Assembly: GCA_963578805.1 (NCBI GenBank)
Contig: CAUZDY010000012.1
Span: 1 to 64,000 of the forward strand
DNA: 64,000 nucleotides
Direction: 5' to 3'
Origin: CAUZIB01 sp963578805
Lineage (GTDB): Bacteria; Acidobacteriota; Vicinamibacteria; Vicinamibacterales; UBA8438
Positions 52,848-62,449 of this stretch are shown here, in pieces. Below the pieces are notes generated by a model, which made no database searches, had not been told where the DNA came from, and saw nothing but the letters and a program-made list of their open reading frames with translations. Every line of letters begins with the position of its first letter. Positions within the stretch are counted from its first letter, which is position 1. The position numbers were made by a program, and so were the translations under genes.

Positions 52848-54155
52848 ATGCTCAACGGTCTCTTCATCGTTGTCGCACTCGCCTCCGTACTCTTCGCCGC
52901 TTTCACCGGGCAGATGCAGGCCGTGACGGACGCCATTCTGCAATCAGCCAGAAATGCGGTCGACCTGGCTATAGGACTGGTTGGAGTGATGGCCTTCTTT
53001 CTGGGTGTGATGCGGGTCGCCCAGGACGCCGGCCTGACGGCTCAACTTTCAAGGATCGTCAGTCCGGTCATGCGGCTCCTGTTCCCGTCAATCCCACCCG
53101 GGAGTCCCGCCATGAGCGCCATGCTGCTCAACATTTCGGCAAATATGCTCGGACTGGGTAACGCGGCGACGCCGTTCGGTATCAAGGCGATCGAAGAACT
53201 CGACAAATACAACACCCAGAAGGGCACCGCGACCAATGCGATGGCGCTCTTTCTGGCGATCAACACCGCTGGACTCGCGCTGCTGCCGTCGGGGATCATC
53301 GGTGTTCGTGCCGCACTCGGATCGGCTAACGCTGCGGGAATCTGGATACCAACATGGTTCGCCAGCGGGTGCGCCACGGTCATGGGTGTGACCGCTGCCA
53401 TCCTCCTCTCTCGACTACCGCGTTACCGCGACACCGAGCCGCCTGCCCCAACGGTTAACGGTCCATCCGTGCAAGTCGCCGACATCTCCGCCGAACTGAG
53501 TGACGCGGAGCCTGGACCCGTCGCATCGTCCGGGCGGCAATGGCTCGGACGACTGTTCTGGGTCGTCTTCCTTGCCCTTGCGGTTCGGCATGTTGCTCTT
53601 CGCTTTGGCACCGAGCCAAACGCCACTGTCTTCCGAGACATACTCTCCTACTGGATGCTTCCGGCTCTGGTTGCCATCTTCGTGCTTTACGGATGGGTCC
53701 GCCGGGTCCCGGTGTATGAGTCACTCGTCGAGGGCGCAAAAGAAGGCTTTCAGGTCGCGCTAAGAATCATCCCCTTCCTCGTCGCTATCTTGGTAGTGAT
53801 CGGTATGTTCAGAGCCTCAGGAGGACTAGACGTCATAGTCGGTGCGATTGCCCCGATTGCCGCGCTGGTCGGCATGCCCGGAGAGGCTCTGCCGATGGCA
53901 CTACTCCGTCCCCTCAGCGGGTCGGGTGCATTGGGGATCGCTAGCGAAGCGATGACGGTACACGGCCCAGATTCCTTGATCGGATACATGGTCAGTACCT
54001 ATCAGGGCAGCACCGAGACTACGTTTTATACGCTGGCGGTCTACTTCGGAGCTATCGGCGTTAAGGTGACACGACACACAGTTCCCGCATGCCTCTTGGC
54101 CGACGTAACCGGGATTCTCGCTGCGACTTTCATCGTCAATCTCATGTTCGGCTGA
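52848..54155 (+). CDS. SpmA-SpmB fusion (nucleoside-recognition domain membrane protein)
   Basis: 435 residues, about ten membrane helices. Residues 1-200 resemble SpmA (SARNAVDLAIGLVGVMAFFLGVMRVAQDAG, NMLGLGNAATPFGIKAI), and residues about 225-435 resemble SpmB (EGAKEGFQVALRIIPFLVAILV, LRPLSGSGALGIASEAM). In Bacillus the separate proteins affect spore-core dehydration. Gate-domain homologues occur in non-sporulating bacteria, where their role is unknown. It starts 17 bases after the TPR gene. Confidence 0.88.
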   Translation: MLNGLFIVVALASVLFAAFTGQMQAVTDAILQSARNAVDLAIGLVGVMAFFLGVMRVAQDAGLTAQLSRIVSPVMRLLFPSIPPGSPAMSAMLLNISANMLGLGNAATPFGIKAIEELDKYNTQKGTATNAMALFLAINTAGLALLPSGIIGVRAALGSANAAGIWIPTWFASGCATVMGVTAAILLSRLPRYRDTEPPAPTVNGPSVQVADISAELSDAEPGPVASSGRQWLGRLFWVVFLALAVRHVALRFGTEPNATVFRDILSYWMLPALVAIFVLYGWVRRVPVYESLVEGAKEGFQVALRIIPFLVAILVVIGMFRASGGLDVIVGAIAPIAALVGMPGEALPMALLRPLSGSGALGIASEAMTVHGPDSLIGYMVSTYQGSTETTFYTLAVYFGAIGVKVTRHTVPACLLADVTGILAATFIVNLMFG

Positions 54156-54169
54156 CGGAAAGCGACCCG

Positions 54170-55126
54170 ATGCTGTGGCCACGTGTCAGACGGCTAGTGC
54201 TCCTCGCTCTGCTCCTGACGAACATCGTCTTCACGTTGGCCGCGGTTGTTCCTAGATTCGCCGACGCCTATTGGCTCTTGGAACTTCCGGGACACTTCCG
54301 GGCACATCTTGCAGTGGCCGCCACCGCGATCGTGCTCGTGTTTGGGGTTCTCAGAGCATGGCGACATGTGCTATTCGGCACGGTGACCACCACTTTGATA
54401 GCCGCACCGGTTGTGGCTCTCTGGGTGCCCGCGGGTCCGGCGGAGCCGACACCGACCGCGCTCCGTGTTTTGAGTCTAAACGTTTCGTTCTACAGCCGTA
54501 ACTACCCAGAAGTCCTCGCCCTCATCGACGCGATGCAACCGGACGTGGTTGGCCTAGTCGAGATAAATACTCGCTGGATTAAAGAGCTAGCCCCGCTCAG
54601 TCAACACTACACGGACCGTGTTACTCACGCGCGCCCGCGTGGATCAGGCGTCGCACTCTTCAGCCGGATCCCTTTCCGCCACTCCGAGGTCCGTCCCTTC
54701 GCTAGCACTGAGCGTCACTACGCTATCGGAACGTTCGACATCGACTCCGTTCCGCTGGTGTTGGCCATCGGACACGCGGCATCACCGCTCGGCGGCCAGA
54801 CGTCGGCGGCGATTCGAGATCGTCAGCTCGCCGTTTTAGCCGACGTCCGACGTGAATTCGCTGACCGCGAGTTCTTACTCATGGGAGATTTCAACACGTC
54901 CCCCTGGTCTCTTGCTTTCCTCCGTCTACTCAGCGGGTCGGGTCTCCGAGACGCCGCACGCGGATTCGGCTACCTTCCGACGTGGCCAGCTCAACGCCTC
55001 TGGCTAGGAATTCCGATCGACCATCACGTCGTCTCGCCTGGAATCGTCGTTAAAAGTTTCTCGGTAGTCGGCCCGACAGGATCAGACCACCTTGCGGTCT
55101 ACAGTGAACTGGGGTTCTCTAAGTAG
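54170..55126 (+). CDS. Endonuclease/exonuclease/phosphatase family protein (YafD-like)
   Basis: 318 residues from the ATG at 54170; the longer frame overlaps the previous gene. Three membrane helices at the N-terminus (to about residue 90), then an EEP domain: LRVLSLNVSFYSRNY, DVVGLVEIN, LLMGDFNTSPWS and TGSDHLAV, which supply the metal and catalytic residues. It cleaves a phosphodiester or phosphomonoester, possibly a lipid headgroup, on the outer side. Last gene of the S55-SpmAB run. Confidence 0.85.
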   Translation: MLWPRVRRLVLLALLLTNIVFTLAAVVPRFADAYWLLELPGHFRAHLAVAATAIVLVFGVLRAWRHVLFGTVTTTLIAAPVVALWVPAGPAEPTPTALRVLSLNVSFYSRNYPEVLALIDAMQPDVVGLVEINTRWIKELAPLSQHYTDRVTHARPRGSGVALFSRIPFRHSEVRPFASTERHYAIGTFDIDSVPLVLAIGHAASPLGGQTSAAIRDRQLAVLADVRREFADREFLLMGDFNTSPWSLAFLRLLSGSGLRDAARGFGYLPTWPAQRLWLGIPIDHHVVSPGIVVKSFSVVGPTGSDHLAVYSELGFSK

Positions 55127-55189
55127 CTCCGGCGACAACCACGCCAACGTATTCTGGCGCCAAGACGCACACTCCACCACCCGACAGCA

Positions 55190-55891
55190 CTACCCGTAGT
55201 GCATTCCAGAATGAACCAGGTTCACTGCGAAAAGCCATAAGGGCTGAAACAGCAAAGGAAAGATCTGCCACGCGATAAGAATTCCAATCCACGCTAACGC
55301 CGGCTGGCCCCACACGAACTGCTGATAGCGGCTAGTCGTCGCATTGTCCAGAAACAGTGGGACCGCACCACTACCGTCGAGCGGGGGAACGGGAATCAGA
55401 TTAAAGATGGCCAGAAGAAGATTGAGCGAAAAGAAAACGCTTACGAGAAATGCGATTCCTTCCCAGGCGCCGCTTGTCGACGCTGTAACGATTTGATCGA
55501 ACGTCACGGCCTCAGGTGCGGCGAACACGCCAGCCAAAGAACCGAATCGGATGGCTACGGCCGACGCCAGAACCAACAGCAGATTACCCCCCGGACCGGC
55601 CAGGGACATCCAGGCTGCCCGCTTCGGATACCGCATTGCCCAGTGAGGATCGTAGGGTGCGCTAGCGAACCCAAACGGCCACCCCGCGAGGACAAGAGAG
55701 ATCAGCGGCAACATGACCATGCCGAATGGCTCGCGCCGAACGTGGGGACGAGGATCCAGGGAGACTTGCCCACCGTGATACGCCGTCTGATCTCCACCTC
55801 TCATCGCAGCCCACGCGTGAGCTGCTTCGTGCAAGGTCGTCGAGAAAAGAAAGACGACGTAGTAGATAAGACCGCTCCAGAGATCTGGCAA
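55190..55891 (-). CDS. Site-2 protease family intramembrane metallopeptidase
   Basis: 233 residues from a TTG at 55891; sequence upstream in frame (to an ATG at 56125) is not protein-like. Zinc motif TTLHEAAHAWAA in the first helix region, NLIPVPPLDGSGAV as the second metal site, and a membrane core between. Relatives release membrane-bound regulators or act in stress responses. A TATAAT box (reverse complement of 55901-55906) lies nine bases before the TTG, so the transcript would be leaderless or nearly so. Confidence 0.85.
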   Translation of the reverse strand: MPDLWSGLIYYVVFLFSTTLHEAAHAWAAMRGGDQTAYHGGQVSLDPRPHVRREPFGMVMLPLISLVLAGWPFGFASAPYDPHWAMRYPKRAAWMSLAGPGGNLLLVLASAVAIRFGSLAGVFAAPEAVTFDQIVTASTSGAWEGIAFLVSVFFSLNLLLAIFNLIPVPPLDGSGAVPLFLDNATTSRYQQFVWGQPALAWIGILIAWQIFPLLFQPLWLFAVNLVHSGMHYG

Positions 55892-56269
55892 CGCGTGGCG
55901 ATTATAGCGTCGCCGCCATCGGCGGGTAGCCGTTAGAATGCAGTGAGATCCCGTGGTGGGACGCCGACATGGCTCACGGGCTCGTGTACGAACGTGACCG
56001 TTTCTGTAAAGCTGATGGCATTCCATCGCTAAACAGCCCTGACCCACAGTCACCGAAGGCCTCCCGTGTCTCGCCGGGCTAATCAATTGGGGTATCGCAC
56101 GGTACAAGCCAGACCAGCTAGCCATTAAAGAGGTGGGACTCTCTGCGACTCTACAGCTGGACTCCGCTAGCCGCGTCGCAGGGTCTGGAACCCGTGACGG
56201 CTCGCTCCAGCTGGCACCGGATGGGCGTGTCTAGGTGTCCGAGAGACCTGCGAAGACCTCCGTCCCCGA
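55892..56269. other. Intergenic gap, nothing beyond the -10 box recognised
   Basis: Contains the TATAAT box for the site-2 protease gene. No other motif, repeat or credible frame was found. Confidence 0.45.
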
Positions 56270-56638
56270 GTGGCCGTCAGTCAAACCGAAGTCAACAAGG
56301 TTACAGCGATCGAGTCGAGCGGAACGAAGATCGGCCTTCCAACTGGCTGTTGCGGCAGAGTGCTTCTTCGAAGCGTGTATCACCACCTGACACATCCGGA
56401 TGTGATGACGACAAACCTGTATGCCGTGACTCTGACTCGTGGTCACGGAACGATCATAGACTTCGAATCAAGCCGATGGCTGTCACTTGTCTCACCCATC
56501 GAAGGCGCATCTGAGAACCGGAATGGTCACGAGGGCCTACCTGGCGTAGTGGTCGCTGAACTAACCGCCGAGCAGTTCGTCCTTGAGGCGCGTCACAATA
56601 ACTGGGACTCTGGGCACTACTGCCTCGTCTTCATGTGA
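56270..56638 (+). CDS. Possible hypothetical protein
   Basis: A 122-codon frame from GTG with no strong ribosome site. The C-terminal part (LPGVVVAELTAEQFVLEARHNN) reads like protein, and three Cys are present, but no family is recognised and the flanks are non-coding. It may be an orphan gene or chance. Confidence 0.33.
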   Translation: MAVSQTEVNKVTAIESSGTKIGLPTGCCGRVLLRSVYHHLTHPDVMTTNLYAVTLTRGHGTIIDFESSRWLSLVSPIEGASENRNGHEGLPGVVVAELTAEQFVLEARHNNWDSGHYCLVFM

Positions 56639-56686
56639 CCTGAGTCGTGATCGCGGAGCGGTCGTGCAACGCTCGTCGCCTGGCCT

Positions 56687-56989
56687 TTACTCGGCACCCT
56701 TGAGAATCTTATCGATCTTTCTATCGCGGTCACTCGTCAGCCGCGCCAGGTCCCTCCGATAGTTCGCCTCGAGCTGTGTTCGAGCCTCTGGCTCAAACAC
56801 GGTGGCAGCGGTGGAATCGTGCAAAATTCGACACTCGGCGGTCCGTGCCTCATAGTCTCGCCGAGCCACGGCGATAGCCTCTTTCTGTTCTGGCTTCAGG
56901 GTGCGGGCCTCGGTGCCCGCCTCTACATCCTGCTTGGCGAGTTTCTCCATCGCCAACTCGATGGCGCTCTTGGGTGGCACGTTCGACAT
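56687..56989 (-). CDS. Conserved hypothetical coiled-coil protein
   Basis: 100 residues, almost all helical and charged: PPKSAIELAMEKLAKQD at the start, then KEAIAVARRDYEARTAECRIL and RRDLARLTSDRDRKIDKI. It resembles a short conserved acidobacterial protein of unknown function, from memory. No signal peptide or membrane helix. It stands alone. Confidence 0.7.
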   Translation of the reverse strand: MSNVPPKSAIELAMEKLAKQDVEAGTEARTLKPEQKEAIAVARRDYEARTAECRILHDSTAATVFEPEARTQLEANYRRDLARLTSDRDRKIDKILKGAE

Positions 56990-57383
56990 AGTGCGACGTC
57001 TCCTGTCTGTAGTCTGGAACGATTATAGCTATGACAGAATACCTGTCTGACCAACATCTCTGGTAGATGGTCTGTCAGAACGAGGTGGACACCCTGCTCG
57101 AGGTCTTAACCGAGGCTCGTTGGTTACGAACCGCCGGTGAGCCTACGGAAAAGGTCGAGTAATGGATCCGCTTATCCCTCCGGCATCATCTTGTCCAATT
57201 ACCGCTGCCCCCCGGCCGCACCCTGACGCGGTCGTGAGCATGACACTCGTTACGCGAACACCCCGCCCGCTACTCCACCATTCGTTCGCTCGTTGCCCCC
57301 AGCCGGTCGGGGTCGGTATCCTATCGAAGGCTCACGTCTGGCGTTGAGCACGATTGCAACTATGGAACTGTGGTGATGAGACA
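56990..57383. other. Intergenic gap with a broken small frame
   Basis: From 57031 to 57162 a frame of 43 codons is interrupted by one TAG at 57064. The part after it (NEVDTLLEVLTEARWLRTAG) reads like a helix but matches no family. Otherwise nothing was recognised. The promoter of the dehydrogenase at 57384 should be here. Confidence 0.35.
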
Positions 57384-59129
57384 ATGAGACACACAAACAC
57401 GGTGACTTCTCTGGTAATGACCGCACTGAGCCTGCTGGGTGTGCTCGGCGTGTTGGGTGGAGGCACGATTTCGGCTCAAGATCGGCCGGACACTGTCGAC
57501 TGGCCGCTGCACAACCTTGACCTTGCAGGCGGCCGATTCTCATCGTTGGACCAGATCGACCGCTCCAACGTTCACACCCTGACCCCGCGATGGCTATTTC
57601 AACACGGTGTTATTGATGGAGTGAGCAACCAGACGACTCCGGTGATCGTCGATGGCGTCATGTACGCCACCGATTCTCGCGGCAGTGTCTATGCGGTTGA
57701 CGGGCACGACGGGCACCTGCTGTGGTCGTACGATGTCACCGAGTTACTCGGCGGAGCACGACGCGAAGGCTATATCTTTCGACACCGGGGTGTAACCTAC
57801 GCCGATGGGGTGGTCTACAGCGCCGCCGGCTCGTTTATCTTCGCACTCAACGCCAAGACCGGTGAGCCGCTTGAAGGATTCGGTGACAACGGCCAGGCGA
57901 GCGTGATCCTGGATGTTCTCAGACTCAGATATCCCGACGTCGAGACGGCTATCTCGATGGGGTATTGGTTTACGTCGGCCCCACAAATCCACGATGGCGT
58001 GCTCTATGTTGGGTCAACCCGGAGCGAGAGTCACATTCCGGGCGGGCATGTGTTAGCCGTCGACGCACAGACTGGCGAGGTCATTTGGCACTTCAACACA
58101 ATTCCACAGGACGAGAACGACCAGGGATGGGACCTCGCCGGGCCGACGTGGGTCGGTGGAGAACGAAACGGTGGCGGCATCTGGGAAACGCCGTCAATTG
58201 ATGCTGAGCTCGGGCTGGTGTACGTTGCCGTCGGAAATCCGTTCGGTGATAGCACCAAACGAGCAGGGATGAACCTCTTCTCAGACTCGGTCTTGGCGCT
58301 GTCGATCGAAACCGGTCGACTGGAGTGGTACTACCAGCTCGTTCATCACGATGTGTGGGATTATGACAACGGTCTCCAACCGATCCTCTTTGACATGGAG
58401 GTGGACGGGCGACCGGTCAAAGCACTGGCCCAGGCCAACAAGAATGGGTGGCTGTACATCCTCGATCGCGCCAGCGGGGAACCGGTCCATCCGATTATCG
58501 AGACACCGGTGCCGACGCAGACTGACACGCCAGGCGAACAACCGTGGCCGACGCAACCGATTCCCCACAAGGCGAACGGCGACCGAATGGAACCGGTCGC
58601 ACCGGTTTACCCGACAAAAATTCCGCCGGGATGGATTGAAGGACGTGAGATCGTGCCACAGTTCACACCGCACGCCTCAAACCACATCATAGCCCCCGGA
58701 TACGGAGGCGGGGCCAACTATGCGCCACTCTCCTACAGCCCCCTTACCGGTCTGCTATATGTGAATGCGATCGACCGACCATACAACGGTGGTCGCGATG
58801 CGGACGGCTACTTCTCTGCCTACGACCCCACGACGGGAGAGCTGGTCTGGCGTCAAATCTTCGAAGGGTACGGTCAGGCCGGATCGGTCGTCACCGCCGG
58901 TGGTGTAGTCTTCGTTGGAACCGGTAGCAACATCGCCGGCTACTTCTTTGCCTTTGATGCCGAGACCGGGGAGTTGCTCTGGAAGTTCAACACAGGCGCC
59001 GGAGTGTTCTCGTCACCTTCGGTGTATATGGTGAATGGTGAGCAGTTCGTCACGGTCGCCTCGGGTGGCGGTGACCGGGGCCGGCGAGGCGGCGACCTGA
59101 TCCTTAGTTTTGCCCTCCCGCAGCGGTAG
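57384..59129 (+). CDS. PQQ-type quinoprotein dehydrogenase
   Basis: 581 residues from the ATG at 57384. Signal peptide about 1-31, ending ISAQ. Eight-bladed PQQ propeller: repeated tryptophan-dock motifs such as AVDGHDGHLLWSYD, AVDAQTGEVIWHF, YDPTTGELVWRQI and FDAETGELLWKF. The Asp/Asn active-site stretch HHDVWDYDNGLQP and a GNPFG motif fit the alcohol/methanol-dehydrogenase class. It oxidises an alcohol or sugar in the periplasm; substrate unknown. No cytochrome domain is fused. Its end overlaps the convergent ATP-grasp gene by 26 bases. Confidence 0.88.
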   Translation: MRHTNTVTSLVMTALSLLGVLGVLGGGTISAQDRPDTVDWPLHNLDLAGGRFSSLDQIDRSNVHTLTPRWLFQHGVIDGVSNQTTPVIVDGVMYATDSRGSVYAVDGHDGHLLWSYDVTELLGGARREGYIFRHRGVTYADGVVYSAAGSFIFALNAKTGEPLEGFGDNGQASVILDVLRLRYPDVETAISMGYWFTSAPQIHDGVLYVGSTRSESHIPGGHVLAVDAQTGEVIWHFNTIPQDENDQGWDLAGPTWVGGERNGGGIWETPSIDAELGLVYVAVGNPFGDSTKRAGMNLFSDSVLALSIETGRLEWYYQLVHHDVWDYDNGLQPILFDMEVDGRPVKALAQANKNGWLYILDRASGEPVHPIIETPVPTQTDTPGEQPWPTQPIPHKANGDRMEPVAPVYPTKIPPGWIEGREIVPQFTPHASNHIIAPGYGGGANYAPLSYSPLTGLLYVNAIDRPYNGGRDADGYFSAYDPTTGELVWRQIFEGYGQAGSVVTAGGVVFVGTGSNIAGYFFAFDAETGELLWKFNTGAGVFSSPSVYMVNGEQFVTVASGGGDRGRRGGDLILSFALPQR

Positions 59130-60102
59130 ACATTCGGGGCGCAACCAATTCATCACCAAGATACGCCGCGATCTCGCGCATACCGTATCGGCCGGCCGTC
59201 GCTTCGGCTTCGCGATTGTAGTTGGTGTTGGTGTTGATGTCATAAGTAAACGGCACACCCTGGGCGTTGAGAATGAACTCAATACCGGCGATCTGAATAC
59301 CGTGCACAGCCAATACGCGCTCATACCGATCGACCAATGGAAAGACAAATTCATCACCGACTCGTGTGCCAAAGCCCTCGATTACCTGAAACATCGGCGA
59401 GTCGTTCAGTTGAGGCTCAGAACCACCCTCCGCGGGACAAAAGACATCATCGACACGACAAGCATCAGCAGGGCATAACTCGAACCCCTGGCTGGCGTCG
59501 ACACGCACGGCATAGAGAAGACGGCCGCCCACAAATTCCACGCGTGTGATGAATGGTTCCGGTGCCTCGATATATTCCTGGACAAGGGTGATCCCATCGA
59601 CTGGCGGGTCAAATTCGTCCCCAGACACATACTGAGCCAACGCTGCCATCTCCCTGAACAGCCGGACACCTAAACCTTTACCCGCTCGGTTGTGCTTGGT
59701 AATAAACGGCAACTTAAGCTGTCGCGCGGCGTCGACTATTGCATCACGACCGATGGCTGCAACCGTCTTGGGGGTCTGAATACCGTGAGCGCTCAGGGCT
59801 GCGTACTGCGCGACCTTACTGATTTCAAGCTGTAGGGCTCGCCCGTCGTTGATGACATGCCGCCCATGGCGGCCTAACCAGGTGAGCACTGCCCCAGCGT
59901 ACTCGGGGCCGTAACGATGGCCCCGGCTGTGCGAGGATGCACTCATTCGGTTATAGAAAACGCCGTGAGGAGGCACCGAACCGAGATCAATCACTCCTTC
60001 ATCAAGAAACCACTCTTCAAACGGAAGACCTCGTTCGTGAAAAGCTTCCCGGAGCGGTTTTACCCATGCTTCGTTCTCATGAATGACGTAGATCTTCCCC
60101 AT
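59104..60102 (-). CDS. RimK-like ATP-grasp ligase
   Basis: 332 residues from the ATG at 60102 (AAGGG seven bases upstream); starts at 60132 and 60210 are possible. The N-terminal pre-ATP-grasp segment is KIYVIHENEAWVKPL. The ATP-grasp core has PFITKHNRAGKGLGVRLF, LVQEYIEAPEPFITRVEFV and the metal-binding FTYDINTNTNYN. Members join a carboxylate to an amine using ATP, as in peptide or glutathione-like ligation; the substrate is unknown. It lies between two PQQ-type dehydrogenases and is divergent from the second. Confidence 0.85.
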   Translation of the reverse strand: MGKIYVIHENEAWVKPLREAFHERGLPFEEWFLDEGVIDLGSVPPHGVFYNRMSASSHSRGHRYGPEYAGAVLTWLGRHGRHVINDGRALQLEISKVAQYAALSAHGIQTPKTVAAIGRDAIVDAARQLKLPFITKHNRAGKGLGVRLFREMAALAQYVSGDEFDPPVDGITLVQEYIEAPEPFITRVEFVGGRLLYAVRVDASQGFELCPADACRVDDVFCPAEGGSEPQLNDSPMFQVIEGFGTRVGDEFVFPLVDRYERVLAVHGIQIAGIEFILNAQGVPFTYDINTNTNYNREAEATAGRYGMREIAAYLGDELVAPRMSTAAGGQN

Positions 60103-60248
60103 CTTGCGGCCCTTTTCGCTCCTTTTCGCCATCAGTCCTTTATTCTGGCATTCTTTCGAATGCAAAAAAGTCGATACACAGGTATTCCCAAAACGTGCAC
60201 GGCACAGCATAATTAACCACTGAAGCTTCGAAACTTAGGAGGAACGAG

Positions 60249-62300
60249 ATGAACGGAGACCCAAGAGGCCCCCGAGGCGTTTGCTTGATCCTAGCACTAG
60301 CTGCCTTCGTCGCTCTGCCCAGCCTGTCTGTGGCCCAGGATCGTGGTTCACCAGACGGAGAATGGCACTTCCAGAGCGGCGACGCCTGGGGCACCCGCTA
60401 CTCGCCACTGACGCAGATCGACGCAGACAACTTTGAGAACCTCGAGCTGCAATGGGTCTGGCGGGGCGACAACTTCAGCCCACACCCGCTTTACCTCTCC
60501 CGCTCGACGCCGAGCTACATCGACGGCCTTCTCTACACCGTCGCCGGTTACCGCCGCACAGTCGCGGCGATGGACCCGGCGACCGGTGAGACACTCTGGA
60601 CGTATCGCGAGCCGAATACCAAGCGGTGGGAAGAGTCGATGCGGGCGAGCTACGGCAAGGGCGTCGGTTATGGGGAAGTCGACGGGCGCGGCATCATTTA
60701 TGTGATCACGCCTGCGTTCTTCCTGCATGCGCTCGATGCCAAGACCGGGGAGCACCTCGAAGGCTTCGGCAACCCGGTGCCGATTCCGGGCTTCCCAAGG
60801 ACGGGTGTCGTCGACCTGCTCGCCGACCTCGGCCACGATTACGACCCGTATGAAGGAATCCCGATGGACGTCGGATATATCACGAGCTCCTCACCTCCGA
60901 TCGTCGTCAACGGGACGGTCGTGGTGGGCAACTCGCACGAACAGGGGTACAGTCAGAGCCGAATCGAGAACGTGCCTGGCGATATCCTTGCATACGACGC
61001 CGAGACCGGCCAGCACAAATGGACGTTCAACGTCATCCCGCAGTCTGAGAACGAATTCGGCTTCGATACCTGGCAGAACGACGCGTGGCGTTGGACTGGC
61101 GACGTCTCATCGTGGGCACCGCTGTCGGCCGACCTGGATCGAGGTATCGTGTACATCCCAACAAACGCGCCGACAATCGACTACTACGGCGGATTCCGGC
61201 CGGGCGATAACTTGTACGGCGATAGTGTAATCGCTCTCGACACCGACACCGGGCAACGGCTCTGGCATTTCCAGATTGATCATCATCCAATCTGGAACCA
61301 CGAGGTGGCTAACGTCCCGATCTTGGTCGACGTCACGGTGGATGGAGAAGAGATTCCGATGCTCGTCCAGACCACCAAGCAGGGAATGACGTTCGCCTTC
61401 AACCGCGAGACCGGCGAACCGGTCTGGCCGATCGAAGAACGTCCTGTGCCTCAGTCAATCGTCCCGGGTGAGAGGCTGTCGCCCACCCAGCCATTCCCCA
61501 CGAAACCAGAACCACTGAACCCGCTCGGACTCTCCGAAGAAAATCTCATCGACTTTACGCCTGAGCTTAGACAGGAAGCGCTCGATATCATGAGCCAGTA
61601 TCGGATCGGCGGTCCGTACATGCCGCCACTTCCGAACAACCACACCGAAGACGTGAAGGGATGGATTAGCTGCTTTGGCGGAATTAACATCACAAACCCA
61701 GCGGTCCTAGACCCGGAGACTGGCTTCCTGTATCAGTCGTCTGGACCGAGTTGCTCGGGGCGCACCGTGCAACCGGGGGCGGACGTAGACGCGACCATCC
61801 ACGGCTGCACCTCAGACTCAGGCGACTGCACGACGACCGGTAAGACCTTGTCCGACTGGGTGCAAGGAGGCGGCGTCGGCTGGAGTGGGCCACAGGGGCT
61901 CCCGATTCACAAGCCGCCCTACAGCAAGATCACGGCGATCAATATGAACACCGGCGAGCATGTGTTTGACGTCCCGGTAGGGGTGGCCTCAGATCAGATC
62001 CGGAGACATCCCGCGCTTCGCGATCTCGACCTGTCCAACGTGAGCGGGCGATCAAAGGCCATCATGATGGCCACCGGCAGCTTGCTCTTCGCCTCCGAGG
62101 GGAGCGGCGGCCGCCCGATCCTGAACGCCAGAGACAAGCGGACAGGGGAGGTGTTGGGTAGCATCGATCTCCCGGCGCCTAGCCAATACGGCATGATGAC
62201 CTACATGCACGAGGGCAGGCAGTTCATCGTTGTGCAAGTTGGCCAGGGCGGTAGTTTCCCCGGCTCGCTAGCGGCGTTCGCGCTTCCTGAGGAACATTAG
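60249..62300 (+). CDS. PQQ-type quinoprotein dehydrogenase (long form)
   Basis: 683 residues. ATG with AGGAGG upstream. Signal peptide about 1-29 (ending VAQ). Propeller motifs AMDPATGETLWTY, ALDAKTGEHLEGF, AYDAETGQHKWTF and ALDTDTGQRLWHF; active-site-like HHPIWNHEVANVP. An insertion at about 470-560 holds five Cys (CFGG, SCSG, GCTSDSGDC) that could form disulphides. It resembles the 57384 protein but is diverged. Followed by a strong terminator. Confidence 0.88.
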   Translation: MNGDPRGPRGVCLILALAAFVALPSLSVAQDRGSPDGEWHFQSGDAWGTRYSPLTQIDADNFENLELQWVWRGDNFSPHPLYLSRSTPSYIDGLLYTVAGYRRTVAAMDPATGETLWTYREPNTKRWEESMRASYGKGVGYGEVDGRGIIYVITPAFFLHALDAKTGEHLEGFGNPVPIPGFPRTGVVDLLADLGHDYDPYEGIPMDVGYITSSSPPIVVNGTVVVGNSHEQGYSQSRIENVPGDILAYDAETGQHKWTFNVIPQSENEFGFDTWQNDAWRWTGDVSSWAPLSADLDRGIVYIPTNAPTIDYYGGFRPGDNLYGDSVIALDTDTGQRLWHFQIDHHPIWNHEVANVPILVDVTVDGEEIPMLVQTTKQGMTFAFNRETGEPVWPIEERPVPQSIVPGERLSPTQPFPTKPEPLNPLGLSEENLIDFTPELRQEALDIMSQYRIGGPYMPPLPNNHTEDVKGWISCFGGINITNPAVLDPETGFLYQSSGPSCSGRTVQPGADVDATIHGCTSDSGDCTTTGKTLSDWVQGGGVGWSGPQGLPIHKPPYSKITAINMNTGEHVFDVPVGVASDQIRRHPALRDLDLSNVSGRSKAIMMATGSLLFASEGSGGRPILNARDKRTGEVLGSIDLPAPSQYGMMTYMHEGRQFIVVQVGQGGSFPGSLAAFALPEEH

Positions 62301-62333
62301 TCTCGATTCTAAAACGTGAAGCAGAACTAAGGA

Positions 62334-62366
62334 GGGCCCAGGGCATATTTACCCTGGGCCCTTTTT
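62334..62366 (+). terminator. Rho-independent terminator
   Basis: GGGCCCAGGG (62334-62343), an 8-base loop, CCCTGGGCCC (62352-62361) and TTTTT: a perfect 10-base-pair stem 34 bases after the dehydrogenase stop. It ends the forward transcript before the convergent gene at 62450. Confidence 0.92.
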
Positions 62367-62449
62367 GTTCCGCGCACCTTATGAAGCCAGGTCATCCGAC
62401 AAGCGAAGACCTCGGTGCACAACCTCACCGTAAAGGTTGTTACGAGTAT

